In this document: piece after piece, positions 42,846-55,484 of the stretch
Numbering within the stretch: position 1 is the first letter of the stretch
How the letters are laid out: each line of letters begins with the position of its first letter
Assembly: GCA_018817515.1 (NCBI GenBank)
Contig: JAHIUD010000003.1
Location: 1-64,000 of the forward strand
DNA from: Pseudomonadota bacterium
GTDB taxonomy: Bacteria; Desulfobacterota; Desulfovibrionia; Desulfovibrionales; Desulfovibrionaceae
DNA length: 64,000 bases
Direction: 5' to 3'
Notes under the pieces: model-generated
What the model was told of the DNA's origin: nothing
The model's input: the letters and a program-made list of their open reading frames with translations, nothing else
Database searches by the model: none
Made by a program: the position numbers and the translations under genes

Positions 42846-43957
42846 GCCCCATCGACCGCCGCATGCTCTACCACGTGAACTGGCCCCTGGTGGGCCTTCT
42901 GACCACGCTGTTCTTTGTCGGCGTGCTCAACCTCTACTCCGCCAGCGGAGTGCGCCTGGGCGAGGGCGTGTCTGTGGAGCCCTACTACCAAAAGCAGATC
43001 ATCTGGGGCACCATCGGCCTGTTCGGCATGGTGGCCTTCATGAGCTTCGACTACCGCAGGCTGTCCTCCGTGGCCTGGCCGCTGTACACCGTGACCCTGC
43101 TCCTGCTCCTGGCGGTGCCCTTCCTGGGCAAGACCATCTACGGCGCGCGGCGCTGGCTGGACTTCGGCCTGTTCAGCTTCCAGCCGAGCGAGCTGGCCAA
43201 GTTCTCGGTGCTGCTCCTCGGCGCCCGAATACTCTCGACCGAGCCGGAGCGCCTGAACCTGAAACGCCTGGCGTACATCCTGGGCCTTGGGCTGGTGCCC
43301 ACGCTCATGGTCATCAAGCAGCCGGACCTGGGCACGGGCATGCTCGTGCTGCTGCTGCTCGGCGGGCTGGTGCTCTACCGGGGCATCCGGCCCTGGCTCT
43401 TCCGCACGTTGTGCGTGCTGGTGCCGCTGCTGCTGCCCCTGGGCTGGTTCGGCCTGAAGGACTACCAGAAACGGCGCATCCTGGCCTTCCTCGACCCGGC
43501 CACGGACCCGCTGGGCTCTGGCTACCACATCCTGCAATCGGAGATCGCCATGGGCTCAGGGCGCATCTTCGGCAAGGGCTTCATGGCCGGCACCCAGAGC
43601 CAGCTCCGGTTCCTGCCGGAGAAGCACACAGACTTCGCCGTGGCCGTGCTGGGCGAGGAATGGGGCTTTTTCGGCATGATGATCCTGTTAAGCCTGTTTT
43701 GCGCCTTCCTCTACCAAATCGCCATGGTCGCGCGCGACGCCAAGGACCCCTTCGGCAGCTACCTGGCCGCCGGGGTGTTCTTCTATTTCTTCTGGCAGGT
43801 GCTGATCAACATGGGCATGGTCCTGGGGCTCATGCCCGTGGTCGGCGTGCCCCTGCCCTTCATCAGCTACGGCGGCAGCGCCACGCTGGTGAACTTCAGC
43901 CTGCTCGGACTCGTCTTGAACGTCTCCATGCGCCGCTTTTTGTTCAAGCAAAATTGA
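42842..43957 (+). CDS. rodA: Peptidoglycan polymerase RodA (SEDS family)
   Basis: A 371-residue SEDS membrane protein with about ten helices that polymerises glycan chains with PBP2. Typical motifs: GARRWLDFGLFSFQPSELAKFS, IKQPDLGTGML, LPEKHTDFAVAVLGEEWGF and the C-terminal GVPLPFISYGGSATLVN. Coupled to mrdA by overlap. Last gene of the operon; no strong terminator was seen after it, though a short CCCTTG/CAAGGG hairpin lies near 44090-44106. Confidence 0.95.
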   Translation: MSPIDRRMLYHVNWPLVGLLTTLFFVGVLNLYSASGVRLGEGVSVEPYYQKQIIWGTIGLFGMVAFMSFDYRRLSSVAWPLYTVTLLLLLAVPFLGKTIYGARRWLDFGLFSFQPSELAKFSVLLLGARILSTEPERLNLKRLAYILGLGLVPTLMVIKQPDLGTGMLVLLLLGGLVLYRGIRPWLFRTLCVLVPLLLPLGWFGLKDYQKRRILAFLDPATDPLGSGYHILQSEIAMGSGRIFGKGFMAGTQSQLRFLPEKHTDFAVAVLGEEWGFFGMMILLSLFCAFLYQIAMVARDAKDPFGSYLAAGVFFYFFWQVLINMGMVLGLMPVVGVPLPFISYGGSATLVNFSLLGLVLNVSMRRFLFKQN

Positions 43958-44145
43958 CCCCGGGCGAGCCTGCCCTCAGGGTGGTATTCGCCCGAATCTT
44001 TCCAGGCGTCAGCGCGCCAGCGCAAGGCGCTTCGCTCTGATTTTCACATTTCTTCCACAAAAAGAGATTTCCGCCAGAGACATGGAACCCCTTGTCGCGC
44101 AAGGGTAATCAAGTCAAAAGGAGCCGAGAAAAATGAAAAAAGCCT

Positions 44146-44174
44146 TTGACAGGTCTCTGTCAATCGTGTAGGCA
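44146..44174 (+). promoter_or_regulatory. Possible atp operon promoter with overlapping inverted repeat
   Basis: TTGACA (44146-44151), 17-bp spacer, TAGGCA (44169-44174). The -35 is the left arm of a perfect repeat TTGACAG-GTCT-CTGTCAA. The -10 is poor, so confidence is modest. Confidence 0.4.
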
Positions 44175-44231
44175 CCCTCTGACTTTGGACTAAAATTCAC
44201 AATCCCAATTTCAACGTGCCGGGGGCTGCTC

Positions 44232-44654
44232 ATGATTGATTTCGATAAAACGTTTTTAATCCAGTTGGTCAATTTTCTCATCACCATCGTGGGTCTGAAC
44301 CTCCTGCTGATTCGCCCCATCCGGGACAAGATTCAGGAGCGCAACAGCCTCATGGCCGCCCAGGTGGGCAAGATCGAAGGCTTCAACGCGAACGCCGACG
44401 AGAAGCTCAAGAGCTACCAGGCGGCTATCGACGCCGCGCGCCAGGAAGGACTTGAGATGCGCAAAGAGCTGCGCGCCGCTGGCGCTGGCGAAGAGCAGCA
44501 GATCATGGCCGCCGCTGGCAAGGAGGTCGCCGCCTCCCTGAAAGCTGCCCATGATGAGATCGCCGCCCAGGTGGCCGGAGCCAAGCAGGCTCTCGCTTCC
44601 GAGGTGGAGAAATTCGCGCAGAAGGCCACGGCCAAGATTCTCGGCCAGGCTTAA
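44232..44654 (+). CDS. atpF': ATP synthase F0 subunit b'
   Basis: A 140-residue b-type stator subunit: one N-terminal transmembrane helix (TFLIQLVNFLITIVGLNLLLIRPI) and a long charged helix (RDKIQERNSLMAAQ...). It precedes the second b-type gene, as in bacteria that carry b and b'. It connects F0 to F1. Weak ribosome site. No atpB (a) or atpE (c) gene is in the window, so the membrane ring is encoded elsewhere, as is common in Desulfovibrio. Confidence 0.9.
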   Translation: MIDFDKTFLIQLVNFLITIVGLNLLLIRPIRDKIQERNSLMAAQVGKIEGFNANADEKLKSYQAAIDAARQEGLEMRKELRAAGAGEEQQIMAAAGKEVAASLKAAHDEIAAQVAGAKQALASEVEKFAQKATAKILGQA

Positions 44655-44682
44655 GCCGACAGGAAGAAGGAGGGGGAACATT

Positions 44683-45261
44683 TTGAAAGTCGCGAGACAT
44701 ACAGTTTTGAGCCTGATCGGCGTTCTGGCCTTTGCCGCGGTGGCATACGCCAGCGGCGGCGAAGCGGGCCACGGCATCGACGCGGAAACGTGGAAGAACT
44801 ACGCGTTCCGCATCGTCAACTTTATCATCTTCATCTTCCTTATCTACAAGTTCGCGGGCGAGAAGATCGCCTCCTTCTTTGGCGGACGCCGCGCCCAGAT
44901 CAAGAAGGACCTCGAAGATCTTGAGGTTCGCCAGGTCGAGGCCGAGAAGAAGCTGAAGGACGTCGAGACGGGCATCCGCAACCTGGAGCAGGAGAAGGCC
45001 GCCATCCTGGCCGAGGCCAAGACCCAGGGCGAAGCCATCAAGACCGCCATCATCGAAAAGGCCGAGAAGGACGCTGCCACCATGCAGCTCCAGGCCAAGA
45101 CCAGCGCCGAGAACGAAGCCAGGGCCGCCTTTGACCGCGTCCGTGGCGAGATCGCCGACCAGGTCATCGAGCAGGCGACGAAAATCGTACGGGAAAAGCT
45201 CACCGATAAGGACCATGAGCGCCTCGTGGATGAATACTTAACAAAGGTGGTGCTCAATTGA
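44683..45261 (+). CDS. atpF: ATP synthase F0 subunit b
   Basis: A 192-residue b subunit: a signal-like hydrophobic N-terminus, a transmembrane helix (YAFRIVNFIIFIFLIYKF) and a long coiled-coil domain (GGRRAQIKKDLEDLEVRQVEAEKKL). The TTG start at 44683 is preceded by AAGGAGGGGG, which favours it over any ATG downstream. Overlaps atpH by 4 bp. Confidence 0.92.
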   Translation: MKVARHTVLSLIGVLAFAAVAYASGGEAGHGIDAETWKNYAFRIVNFIIFIFLIYKFAGEKIASFFGGRRAQIKKDLEDLEVRQVEAEKKLKDVETGIRNLEQEKAAILAEAKTQGEAIKTAIIEKAEKDAATMQLQAKTSAENEARAAFDRVRGEIADQVIEQATKIVREKLTDKDHERLVDEYLTKVVLN

Positions 45262-45809
45262 GCGGGAACATCGTCGCGCGCAGGTACGCCAAGGCGCTGT
45301 TCACCGTAGGCAGCAAGCAGGGTTCCTCCGAGCTTGAGACCTACGGTAAGCAGCTCGCCGACCTGGCAGAGGCAATGGCGGGAGCGCCGGAGGCCATGCG
45401 GTTCTTCAAGAACCCGGTCTTCAGCGTGGAGGAGAAGAAAGCCGTCCTGAAGCAGATGTCGGAGAAGCTGGGGCTCACCGGAGCCATGGCCAACTTCGCC
45501 AACTTGCTGGCGGACAAGAACCGGCTCGTCTCCATCCCCGAAATCGCTGCGGACTACAAAGCCATGCTCGACGACGCCAGCGGCATCGTTTCCGGCAAGC
45601 TGGTCACCGCCGTAGCGCTTTCCGACTCCCGCAAGGTGGAGCTGAAAGAACGGCTGGAGAAGCAGACCGGCAAGAAGCTGGTCCTGGACTATGGTACGGA
45701 CGCCGAGATCCTCGGCGGACTCGTGCTGCAGATCGGGGACAGCGTGCTCGACGCCAGTCTGCGCGCCCAGCTGAACATTTTGAAAGAAACCATCAAGAGG
45801 GGTGAGTAG
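45258..45809 (+). CDS. atpH: ATP synthase F1 subunit delta
   Basis: A 183-residue stator subunit linking b to the F1 head. The N-terminal [15 protein letters not shown] and C-terminal [32 protein letters not shown] are typical of delta/OSCP. Starts within atpF (4-bp overlap) and ends 4 bp before atpA. Confidence 0.95.
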   Translation: MSGNIVARRYAKALFTVGSKQGSSELETYGKQLADLAEAMAGAPEAMRFFKNPVFSVEEKKAVLKQMSEKLGLTGAMANFANLLADKNRLVSIPEIAADYKAMLDDASGIVSGKLVTAVALSDSRKVELKERLEKQTGKKLVLDYGTDAEILGGLVLQIGDSVLDASLRAQLNILKETIKRGE

Positions 45810-45813
45810 GGCC

Positions 45814-47322
<1,509 letters not shown>

Positions 47323-47339
47323 CGGCGCAGGAGGGTGCG

Positions 47340-48215
47340 ATGGCTTCCCTGAGGGATGTCAAAACAAAGATTGGCGCTATCAAGAAGACCAAGCAGATCA
47401 CCAAGGCCATGAACATGGTGGCCTCGGCGAAACTTCGCAACGCGCAGAGCCGGATTGAGCGGTTCAAGCCTTACGCGCAGAAGTTTTTCGAGATGCTGGG
47501 CGACTTGGCAGCCGGGGCGGACGAGTCGGTCCATCCGCTCTTGGCCAAGCGCGAAGAAAAAAAGACCGTTGGCATTGTGCTCGTGACTTCAGATCGCGGC
47601 CTGTGCGGTAGCTTCAACGTCAACCTGATCAAGGCCGCGCTCAAGCTGGCCGCTGAGAAGAAGGCCCAGGGCCTGAACGTGAAGTTCTACTGCGTTGGCA
47701 AGAAAGGCCGTGATGCGGTCCGCAAGGCTGAATACGAGATTCTGGTTCAGTACCGTGATGTGATGAACAGCTTTGACTTCACCCTCGCCAGCAAGCTTGG
47801 ACAGGAGCTCATCAACTCCTTCCTGGACAGCACGCTGGACGAAGTGGTCCTGGTCTACGGCGAGTTCATCAGCATGGCCCGGCAGCTGCCGGTGGTGCAG
47901 ACCATTCTGCCCATCAGCGGCGACCAGACGGGCATGCCTGAAGTGAAAAGCAGCGGCAAGGAATACGTCTACGAGCCTTCCGTCGAAGGCTTGCTGGCGG
48001 AACTCCTGCCCCGCTTCATCAAGGTGCAGGTCTATCGCGGCATGCTCGACACGTCGGCCAGTGAACACGCCGCTCGCATGAGCGCCATGAACAACGCGAC
48101 GCGCGCCTGTGACGACATGACCAATGCCCTGACGCTGCTTTACAACAAGACGCGCCAGGCTGCCATTACCAGAGACCTTATGGACATCGTCGGCGCCACT
48201 GAAGCGCTGAAGTAA
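47340..48215 (+). CDS. atpG: ATP synthase F1 subunit gamma
   Basis: A 291-residue central shaft subunit. The N-terminal MASLRDVKTKIGAIKKTKQITKAMNMVA and C-terminal AARMSAMNNATRACDDMTNALTLLYNKTRQAAITRDLMDIVGA helices form the rotating coiled coil. Sits 17 bp after atpA with GGAGGG upstream. Confidence 0.97.
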   Translation: MASLRDVKTKIGAIKKTKQITKAMNMVASAKLRNAQSRIERFKPYAQKFFEMLGDLAAGADESVHPLLAKREEKKTVGIVLVTSDRGLCGSFNVNLIKAALKLAAEKKAQGLNVKFYCVGKKGRDAVRKAEYEILVQYRDVMNSFDFTLASKLGQELINSFLDSTLDEVVLVYGEFISMARQLPVVQTILPISGDQTGMPEVKSSGKEYVYEPSVEGLLAELLPRFIKVQVYRGMLDTSASEHAARMSAMNNATRACDDMTNALTLLYNKTRQAAITRDLMDIVGATEALK

Positions 48216-49634
<1,419 letters not shown>

Positions 49635-49640
49635 TGTGCC

Positions 49641-50063
49641 ATGTCCAAGAAGCTGCTGCTTGAAATCGTAACGCCTGACCGCAAGGTCCTCTCGCAGGAC
49701 GTTGACTATGTCGGAGCTCCCGGCGCGCTGGGCGAGTTCGGTGTTTTGCCGAACCACATCCCCTTCCTGTCCGCGCTGGGCATCGGCAACCTGTACTACA
49801 AGGACGCAGGCAAGACGCACTACGTCTTTGTGTCCGGCGGGTTTGCCGAGGTCAGCCCTGACAAGGTCACCATCCTGGCCGAGGCCGCGGAGATGGCGAC
49901 TGACATCGACCTGGAACGCGCCCGCAAAGCTCAGGAGCGTGCCCAGCAGCGTCTCGCCCGTGCCCAGGACAAGATCGACCATGCCCGTGCCCAGGCCGCG
50001 CTGCGTCGTTCCCTGGCCCGCTTGAGCTGCCGCAACTCCGGGGACAGAGCCGGAACGTGCTAG
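49641..50063 (+). CDS. atpC: ATP synthase F1 subunit epsilon
   Basis: A 140-residue regulatory subunit with an N-terminal beta sandwich ([43 protein letters not shown]) and a C-terminal helical hairpin ([17 protein letters not shown]). Six bp after atpD. A clear terminator follows. Confidence 0.95.
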   Translation: MSKKLLLEIVTPDRKVLSQDVDYVGAPGALGEFGVLPNHIPFLSALGIGNLYYKDAGKTHYVFVSGGFAEVSPDKVTILAEAAEMATDIDLERARKAQERAQQRLARAQDKIDHARAQAALRRSLARLSCRNSGDRAGTC

Positions 50064-50110
50064 CATCCCGCACCTGCGCCGCTTAAAGGCTCAGGACGTC
50101 TGAGAAACCA

Positions 50111-50144
50111 AGGCAGGCCGGGCTCATCCGGCCTGCCTTTTTTT
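50111..50144 (+). terminator. Terminator of the atp operon
   Basis: AGGCAGGCCGG and CCGGCCTGCCT (11-bp perfect stem) around GCTCAT, followed by TTTTTTT. Confidence 0.92.
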
Positions 50145-50196
50145 CATCCGCCCCCCACGGGGGCAAACGCGCGCAGCACCGCTGCCAGGAGAGACC

Positions 50197-51573
50197 ATGC
50201 CCCACCAGAACACCATCGCCGTCATCCTGGCCGCCGGGAAAGGCACGCGCATGCACTCTGACAAGCCCAAGGTGCTCCAGTCCCTGCTTGGCGAGACCAT
50301 GCTCGGCCTGGTGGCCCACGCCGCCAAGGGCGCGGCCGCGCAGGTGCTGACCGTGGTGGGGCACGGCGTGGATCAGGTTCGCAAGGCCCACCCCGAGCTG
50401 GCTGAGGGCTTTGTGCTCCAGGAACGGCAGCTGGGCACCGGGCACGCCCTGCAGGTGGCCTGGGATCGGGTGCGCGCCTCCGGCGCGACGCACTGCCTGG
50501 TTTTGAACGGCGACACCCCGCTGGTGACCCCCGAGGCCGTGGAGGATCTGCTGGAGACAACCAGGCTCGGCTCGGATCTCGCCTTCATCAGCGCCGTGCT
50601 GCCCGAGGCAGGGGCCTACGGCCGCGTGCTGCGTGGTTCGGCTGGCGAGGTCACGGGCATCGTGGAGGCCAAGGACTACGACCCCGGCCGGGACGGGCCG
50701 GACACCGGCGAGGTCAACACCGGACTTTTCTGCCTGAACATCGCGGCCATGGAGAACTTCCTGTTCTCCATCACCGACGCCAACAGGGCCGGTGAACTGT
50801 ACATCACCGACCTGGTGGCCCTGGCCGTGGAGGCCGGGCTGCGGGTGCACGCGCTCAGGCGCGAGGACGCAGGCACGCTCATGGGCATCAACTCCCCGCT
50901 GGAGCTGGCCCAGGCTGAGGAAACCCTACGCGCGGACATCGTGGCCCGGCTCTTGTCCTCGGGCGCCATTCTGCACCAGAGCGCGAGCATCGTGGTCGGC
51001 CCCTTTGCCGTGGTCGAGCCCGGCGCGGAGCTCACAGGCCCCTGCCGCGTCCTTGGTGCGACCAGGATCTCGAGAGGGGCGCGGGTGGGCGCTTTCTGCC
51101 AGCTCACCGACTCGATCATCGCCCCAGGGTGCGAGGTACGCGAGTTCAGCCACCTGGAATCGGCACACCTGGAGGCCGGAGCCATTGCCGGGCCCTATGC
51201 CCGCCTGCGGCCCGGGGCGCTGCTCATGGAAAACGCGCGGGTGGGAAATTTCGTGGAGATGAAGAAGGCCGTGCTCGGGCCCGGGGCCAAGGCCAACCAC
51301 CTGACCTACCTCGGCGACGCCGCCATAGGGGCCGGCGCCAACATCGGCGCAGGCACCATCACCTGCAACTACGACGGCGTGAACAAGCACAAGACGGACA
51401 TCGGCGCGGGCGCGTTCATTGGCAGCAACACGGCCCTGGTGGCCCCGGTGCGCGTGGGCGAGAATACCATTGTCGGCGCGGGCTCGGTCATCACAAAGGA
51501 CGTTCCGGACGGGGCCCTGGGCATCGCCCGGGCACGGCAGAGCAATCTTCCGGGCCGCAGCAAGAAACCTTGA
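50197..51573 (+). CDS. glmU: Bifunctional N-acetylglucosamine-1-phosphate uridyltransferase/acetyltransferase GlmU
   Basis: A 458-residue enzyme for the last two steps to UDP-GlcNAc. The uridyltransferase domain has LAAGKGTRMHSDKPKVLQ and NGDTPL, and the C-terminal left-handed beta-helix has GAKANHLTYLGDAAIGAGANIGAGTITCNYDGVNKHKT, the acetyltransferase signature. Supplies precursors for peptidoglycan (rodA/mrdA) and for the bacillosamine-type sugar at the window end. Good AGGAG start. Confidence 0.97.
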   Translation: MPHQNTIAVILAAGKGTRMHSDKPKVLQSLLGETMLGLVAHAAKGAAAQVLTVVGHGVDQVRKAHPELAEGFVLQERQLGTGHALQVAWDRVRASGATHCLVLNGDTPLVTPEAVEDLLETTRLGSDLAFISAVLPEAGAYGRVLRGSAGEVTGIVEAKDYDPGRDGPDTGEVNTGLFCLNIAAMENFLFSITDANRAGELYITDLVALAVEAGLRVHALRREDAGTLMGINSPLELAQAEETLRADIVARLLSSGAILHQSASIVVGPFAVVEPGAELTGPCRVLGATRISRGARVGAFCQLTDSIIAPGCEVREFSHLESAHLEAGAIAGPYARLRPGALLMENARVGNFVEMKKAVLGPGAKANHLTYLGDAAIGAGANIGAGTITCNYDGVNKHKTDIGAGAFIGSNTALVAPVRVGENTIVGAGSVITKDVPDGALGIARARQSNLPGRSKKP

Positions 51574-51604
51574 TTTTGGTGCCGGAAGGCGATAAGGTCT
51601 ATTC

Positions 51605-51787
51605 ATGGAACTCATCGAAAGGTTGGAGGCACGCTTTGAACAGCTCTTGGAGCGCGTCCGCCAATTGGAAGAGGAAAATCGGACCCTGGCCGAACAAAAA
51701 GAATCCGAGGCCAGCAAACGGCGAGAGGTTCAGGATCGCATCGAGGCCCTTCTGGTGAAGGTGCAGGCATCGCTCGAAGAGCGGTAA
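51605..51787 (+). CDS. ZapB-like coiled-coil cell division protein
   Basis: A 60-residue, highly charged coiled coil (LIERLEARFEQLLERVRQLEEENRTLAEQKESE). Its length, heptad pattern and position just ahead of zapA match the small ZapB-like proteins that bind ZapA at the division site. Sequence is too short and generic for a firm family call. Confidence 0.7.
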   Translation: MELIERLEARFEQLLERVRQLEEENRTLAEQKESEASKRREVQDRIEALLVKVQASLEER

Positions 51788-51802
51788 GGCGAAACAAGCG
51801 CC

Positions 51803-52057
51803 ATGCCTCGCTACACCATAACGGTCAATGGACTGGAGCTCTCGTTCAAGACGGATGCGGACGAAAAACGCATCCATTCAGCCCAGGCCCTGCTTGAAGA
51901 ACGCTTCAATGAGCTGAGCAGGGATGGACGGTATATAAGCAGGGAGAAACTGCTCACGCTTCTGGCCCTCGGGATAGCAGATGACTTTCTCGAACTCCGC
52001 CAGCGGCTGGAGGGCCTGGAGGCCCGGATGCAGGAGCTCTTGGAGAGGCAACAATAG
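51803..52057 (+). CDS. zapA: Cell division protein ZapA
   Basis: An 84-residue FtsZ-associated protein. The N-terminal domain MPRYTITVNGLELSFKTDADEKRIHSAQALLEERF and the C-terminal helix (SREKLLTLLALGIADDFLELRQRLEGLEARM) match the family. ZapA bundles FtsZ filaments. It lies 15 bp after the ZapB-like gene. A 6S RNA lies right downstream, an arrangement also known in other proteobacteria. Confidence 0.92.
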   Translation: MPRYTITVNGLELSFKTDADEKRIHSAQALLEERFNELSRDGRYISREKLLTLLALGIADDFLELRQRLEGLEARMQELLERQQ

Positions 52058-52098
52058 GCCGGATCTCAGGCCTTGCGCATAGGGGAATGTAACGGGAG

Positions 52099-52281
52099 AA
52101 ACCCTGGGGAGTTCGTGATTGCTCTTGAGTTTTTGAGCCAATAAGCATCAAAAGGGATCTGCCAGAGTGAGCCCGTGTGCATGCCCGCCATACAGCGGGG
52201 AGCCTGACGGCCAGCCGGTGGAGCCCACCTCGTTAGCGAGGTTCATAACTCCAGAACAACACGGCACCCCGGGGCTACATA
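52099..52281 (+). ncRNA. ssrS: 6S RNA (ssrS)
   Basis: About 183 nt, the same size as E. coli 6S RNA (184). Visual alignment to the E. coli sequence shows shared blocks in order: TTTGAGCCAATAAGCATC (E. coli CUGAGCCGAUAUUUCAUACC), GTGTGCATGCCCGC-loop-GCGGGGAGCC (GUGAGCAUGCUCGG-loop-CCGAGAAGCC) and CACCTCGTTAGCGAGGTTCA (CACCUUGAACCAAGGGUUCA). Next is CGGCACCCCGGGG (CGGCAUCUCGGAG). The ends pair as CCCTGGGG/CCCCGGGG, giving the closing stem around a central bubble. 6S RNA traps sigma-70 RNA polymerase. Exact ends are uncertain by 5-10 nt. Confidence 0.88.
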
Positions 52282-52475
52282 TAGCCCACGGGTCATTATG
52301 CTCGCTTTGAGCGGCCCGACAGACCTTCCCCCTCCGCATAAACGTCCACTGCCCTCCCCAAAAGCTCCCGACAACGCAGCACGACCCGCGCGGGTGACGT
52401 CGCTTTTTGGCGCGTTGCGCCGCGCACGAATCAGGCCCGTCAAGGCCTGTCAACATAACCGGAAGGGAGCAGCGC

Positions 52476-54044
<1,569 letters not shown>

Positions 54045-54064
54045 CCGGACGAGACTTTGCCGGC

Positions 54065-54100
54065 AAAAGGCCGGGGCGCGCTGCCGCTCCGGCCTTTTTT
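54065..54100 (+). terminator. Terminator of rny
   Basis: AAAAGGCCGG and CCGGCCTTTT (10 bp) around a GC-rich loop, with TTTTTT after. Confidence 0.88.
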
Positions 54101-54129
54101 GCGCCTGCGGGCAGCCGCCGCCCCCTCCC

Positions 54130-54158
54130 TTGCCCAGTCAAAGTTCCTGCCGTATACT
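54130..54158 (+). promoter_or_regulatory. Promoter of the PerR-type gene (leaderless transcript)
   Basis: TTGCCC (54130-54135), exactly 17 bp, then TATACT (54153-54158), five of six matching the -10 consensus. The expected start site, 6-8 nt later, coincides with the ATG at 54165. No Shine-Dalgarno is visible there. Confidence 0.65.
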
Positions 54159-54164
54159 GTTTGC

Positions 54165-54617
54165 ATGTGCATCATTGACGCCACCACCCGCCTCGACGGC
54201 CTCCTCGCCCGGCTCAAGGCCCAGGGCCTGCGCCTCACCCCGCAGCGGGTGGCCATCGTGCGCGAGCTGGTGACGCGCTGCGACCACCCCAGCGTGGAGC
54301 AGCTGCACACGGCCATCCTGGCGGAGTTTCCCACCACCAGCCTGGCCACGGTGTACAAAACAATCCATCTGCTCAAGGAACAGGGCGAGGTGCTGGAGTT
54401 GGGCTTCGGCGAGCTGGGCAGCCGCTACGACGGCCGCAGGCCCAAGTCGCACCCGCATCTCATCTGCACCGGTTGCGGGGCCATCAGCGACCCGCCCAGC
54501 CAGGGGCCGGAGCTGGACGAACTGGTGGCCAGCCTGGCCGGGCAGTCCGGCTTCGCGGTAAGCGCCCACCGCTTCGACCTCTTTGGCCTCTGCCCGGCCT
54601 GCCGCAAGGAGTCCTGA
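54165..54617 (+). CDS. perR: Fur-family regulator, PerR-like
   Basis: A 150-residue metal-dependent repressor. The winged-helix part has RLTPQRVAIVRELVTRCDHPSVEQLHTAIL and TTSLATVYKTIHLLKEQGEV. The regulatory site is YDGRRPKSHPHLICTGCGAI, with the CxxC and the later CPAC cysteines that bind structural zinc. HPHLIC suits PerR better than Fur (HHHxxC). Neighbours (bacterioferritin, catalase) point to a peroxide regulon. The ATG at 54165 is the only reasonable start; no Met follows it in the first 35 residues, yet no ribosome site precedes it. Confidence 0.85.
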   Translation: MCIIDATTRLDGLLARLKAQGLRLTPQRVAIVRELVTRCDHPSVEQLHTAILAEFPTTSLATVYKTIHLLKEQGEVLELGFGELGSRYDGRRPKSHPHLICTGCGAISDPPSQGPELDELVASLAGQSGFAVSAHRFDLFGLCPACRKES

Positions 54618-54725
54618 GAAGAAACGTCAGCCCTTGCCTGGGTCCGCGCAATTTCCTAATGTGCATACAGTGGATTCACAGACTTTTTCAAGCCAATGAA
54701 CCCAATACGCACGGAGGTGCCTGTC

Positions 54726-55265
54726 ATGGCAGTGGAAAGCAGGGAAAAACGCAAGGCCAAGGTTCTGGAAGTGCTGAACAAGGCGCGGGCCATGGAGCTC
54801 ACCGCCATCACCCAGTACATGAACCAGCACTACAACCTGGACAACATGGACTACGGCGAAATGGCCGCCAACATGAAGCTCATCGCCATCGACGAGATGC
54901 GCCACGCAGAGATGTTCGCCGAACGCATCAAGGAACTGGGCGGCGAGCCTGCCACCGCAGGCGACGGCAAGATCACCAAGGGCCAGGACGTGCGCAAGAT
55001 CTTCGTCTTCGACGCCGGGCTTGAGGACACAACCATCGACGCTTACAACCAGTTCCTGCAGGTCTGCCGCGAGTGCGGCGACAACATCAGCGTGAACCTC
55101 TTCCAGGCCATCATCGACGAGGAACAGATACACTTCAACCACTTCGACAACGTGGCCGGGCACATCAAAACGCTGGGCGACGCCTATCTGTCGCGCATCG
55201 CAGGCACTCCCAGCACCACCGGCGGCACCACCAAGGGCTTTGCCCTGCCTGGAGCGGGCGCCTGA
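54726..55265 (+). CDS. bfr: Bacterioferritin (Desulfovibrio type)
   Basis: A 179-residue ferritin-like iron-storage subunit. The four-helix bundle has the di-iron ligands E(24)xxAITQYMNQHY, and IDEMRHAEMFAERIKEL, plus EQIHFNHF. It matches, from memory, the D. desulfuricans bacterioferritin, which carries an iron-coproporphyrin at a Met between paired subunits; a Met is present in YGEMAANMKL. The ATG at 54726 is preceded by GGAGG; an in-frame start 10 codons upstream lacks one. Stores iron and removes peroxide-forming Fe2+. Next to PerR and catalase. Confidence 0.95.
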   Translation: MAVESREKRKAKVLEVLNKARAMELTAITQYMNQHYNLDNMDYGEMAANMKLIAIDEMRHAEMFAERIKELGGEPATAGDGKITKGQDVRKIFVFDAGLEDTTIDAYNQFLQVCRECGDNISVNLFQAIIDEEQIHFNHFDNVAGHIKTLGDAYLSRIAGTPSTTGGTTKGFALPGAGA

Positions 55266-55294
55266 TCCTGACCACTTCCTCCCGCCTTCTCTGC

Positions 55295-55327
55295 GGGCAA
55301 GGGTTTTCGCCCTTGCCCTTTTTTTTG
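55295..55327 (+). terminator. Terminator after bfr
   Basis: GGGCAAGGG and CCCTTGCCC (9 bp) around TTTTCG, followed by a run of nine T. Confidence 0.9.
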
Positions 55328-55337
55328 CCCCGCCATG

Positions 55338-55372
55338 TTGACAATAGTTATTATCTAAAGATAATCATTGTC
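55338..55372 (+). promoter_or_regulatory. Catalase promoter with overlapping PerR/Fur-type operator
   Basis: TTGACA (55338-55343), 16-bp spacer, GATAAT (55360-55365). The -10 side is covered by ATTATCT-AA-AGATAAT, a perfect 7-2-7 palindrome (55350-55365), flanked by GACAAT/ATTGTC as outer arms. It resembles PerR boxes (TTATAAT-N-ATTATAA). A bound repressor would block polymerase; peroxide would release it. No such palindrome is present at bfr. Confidence 0.7.
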
Positions 55373-55484
55373 TTCATGGCGAGAAGGTTTGCACGGCTCT
55401 CTTGCCGAAATATCCACCTGTGATATGGAATACGCTACTTCCTAAACATCATGTTCCCCCCAGGGACGCAACAGGAGGCACATC

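Noticed and set aside
43958-44231. A 12-codon ORF with GGAG before the atp operon, considered as a leader peptide.
   Set aside because: It overlaps the likely promoter (44146-44174) and shows no attenuator structure; too short to support.
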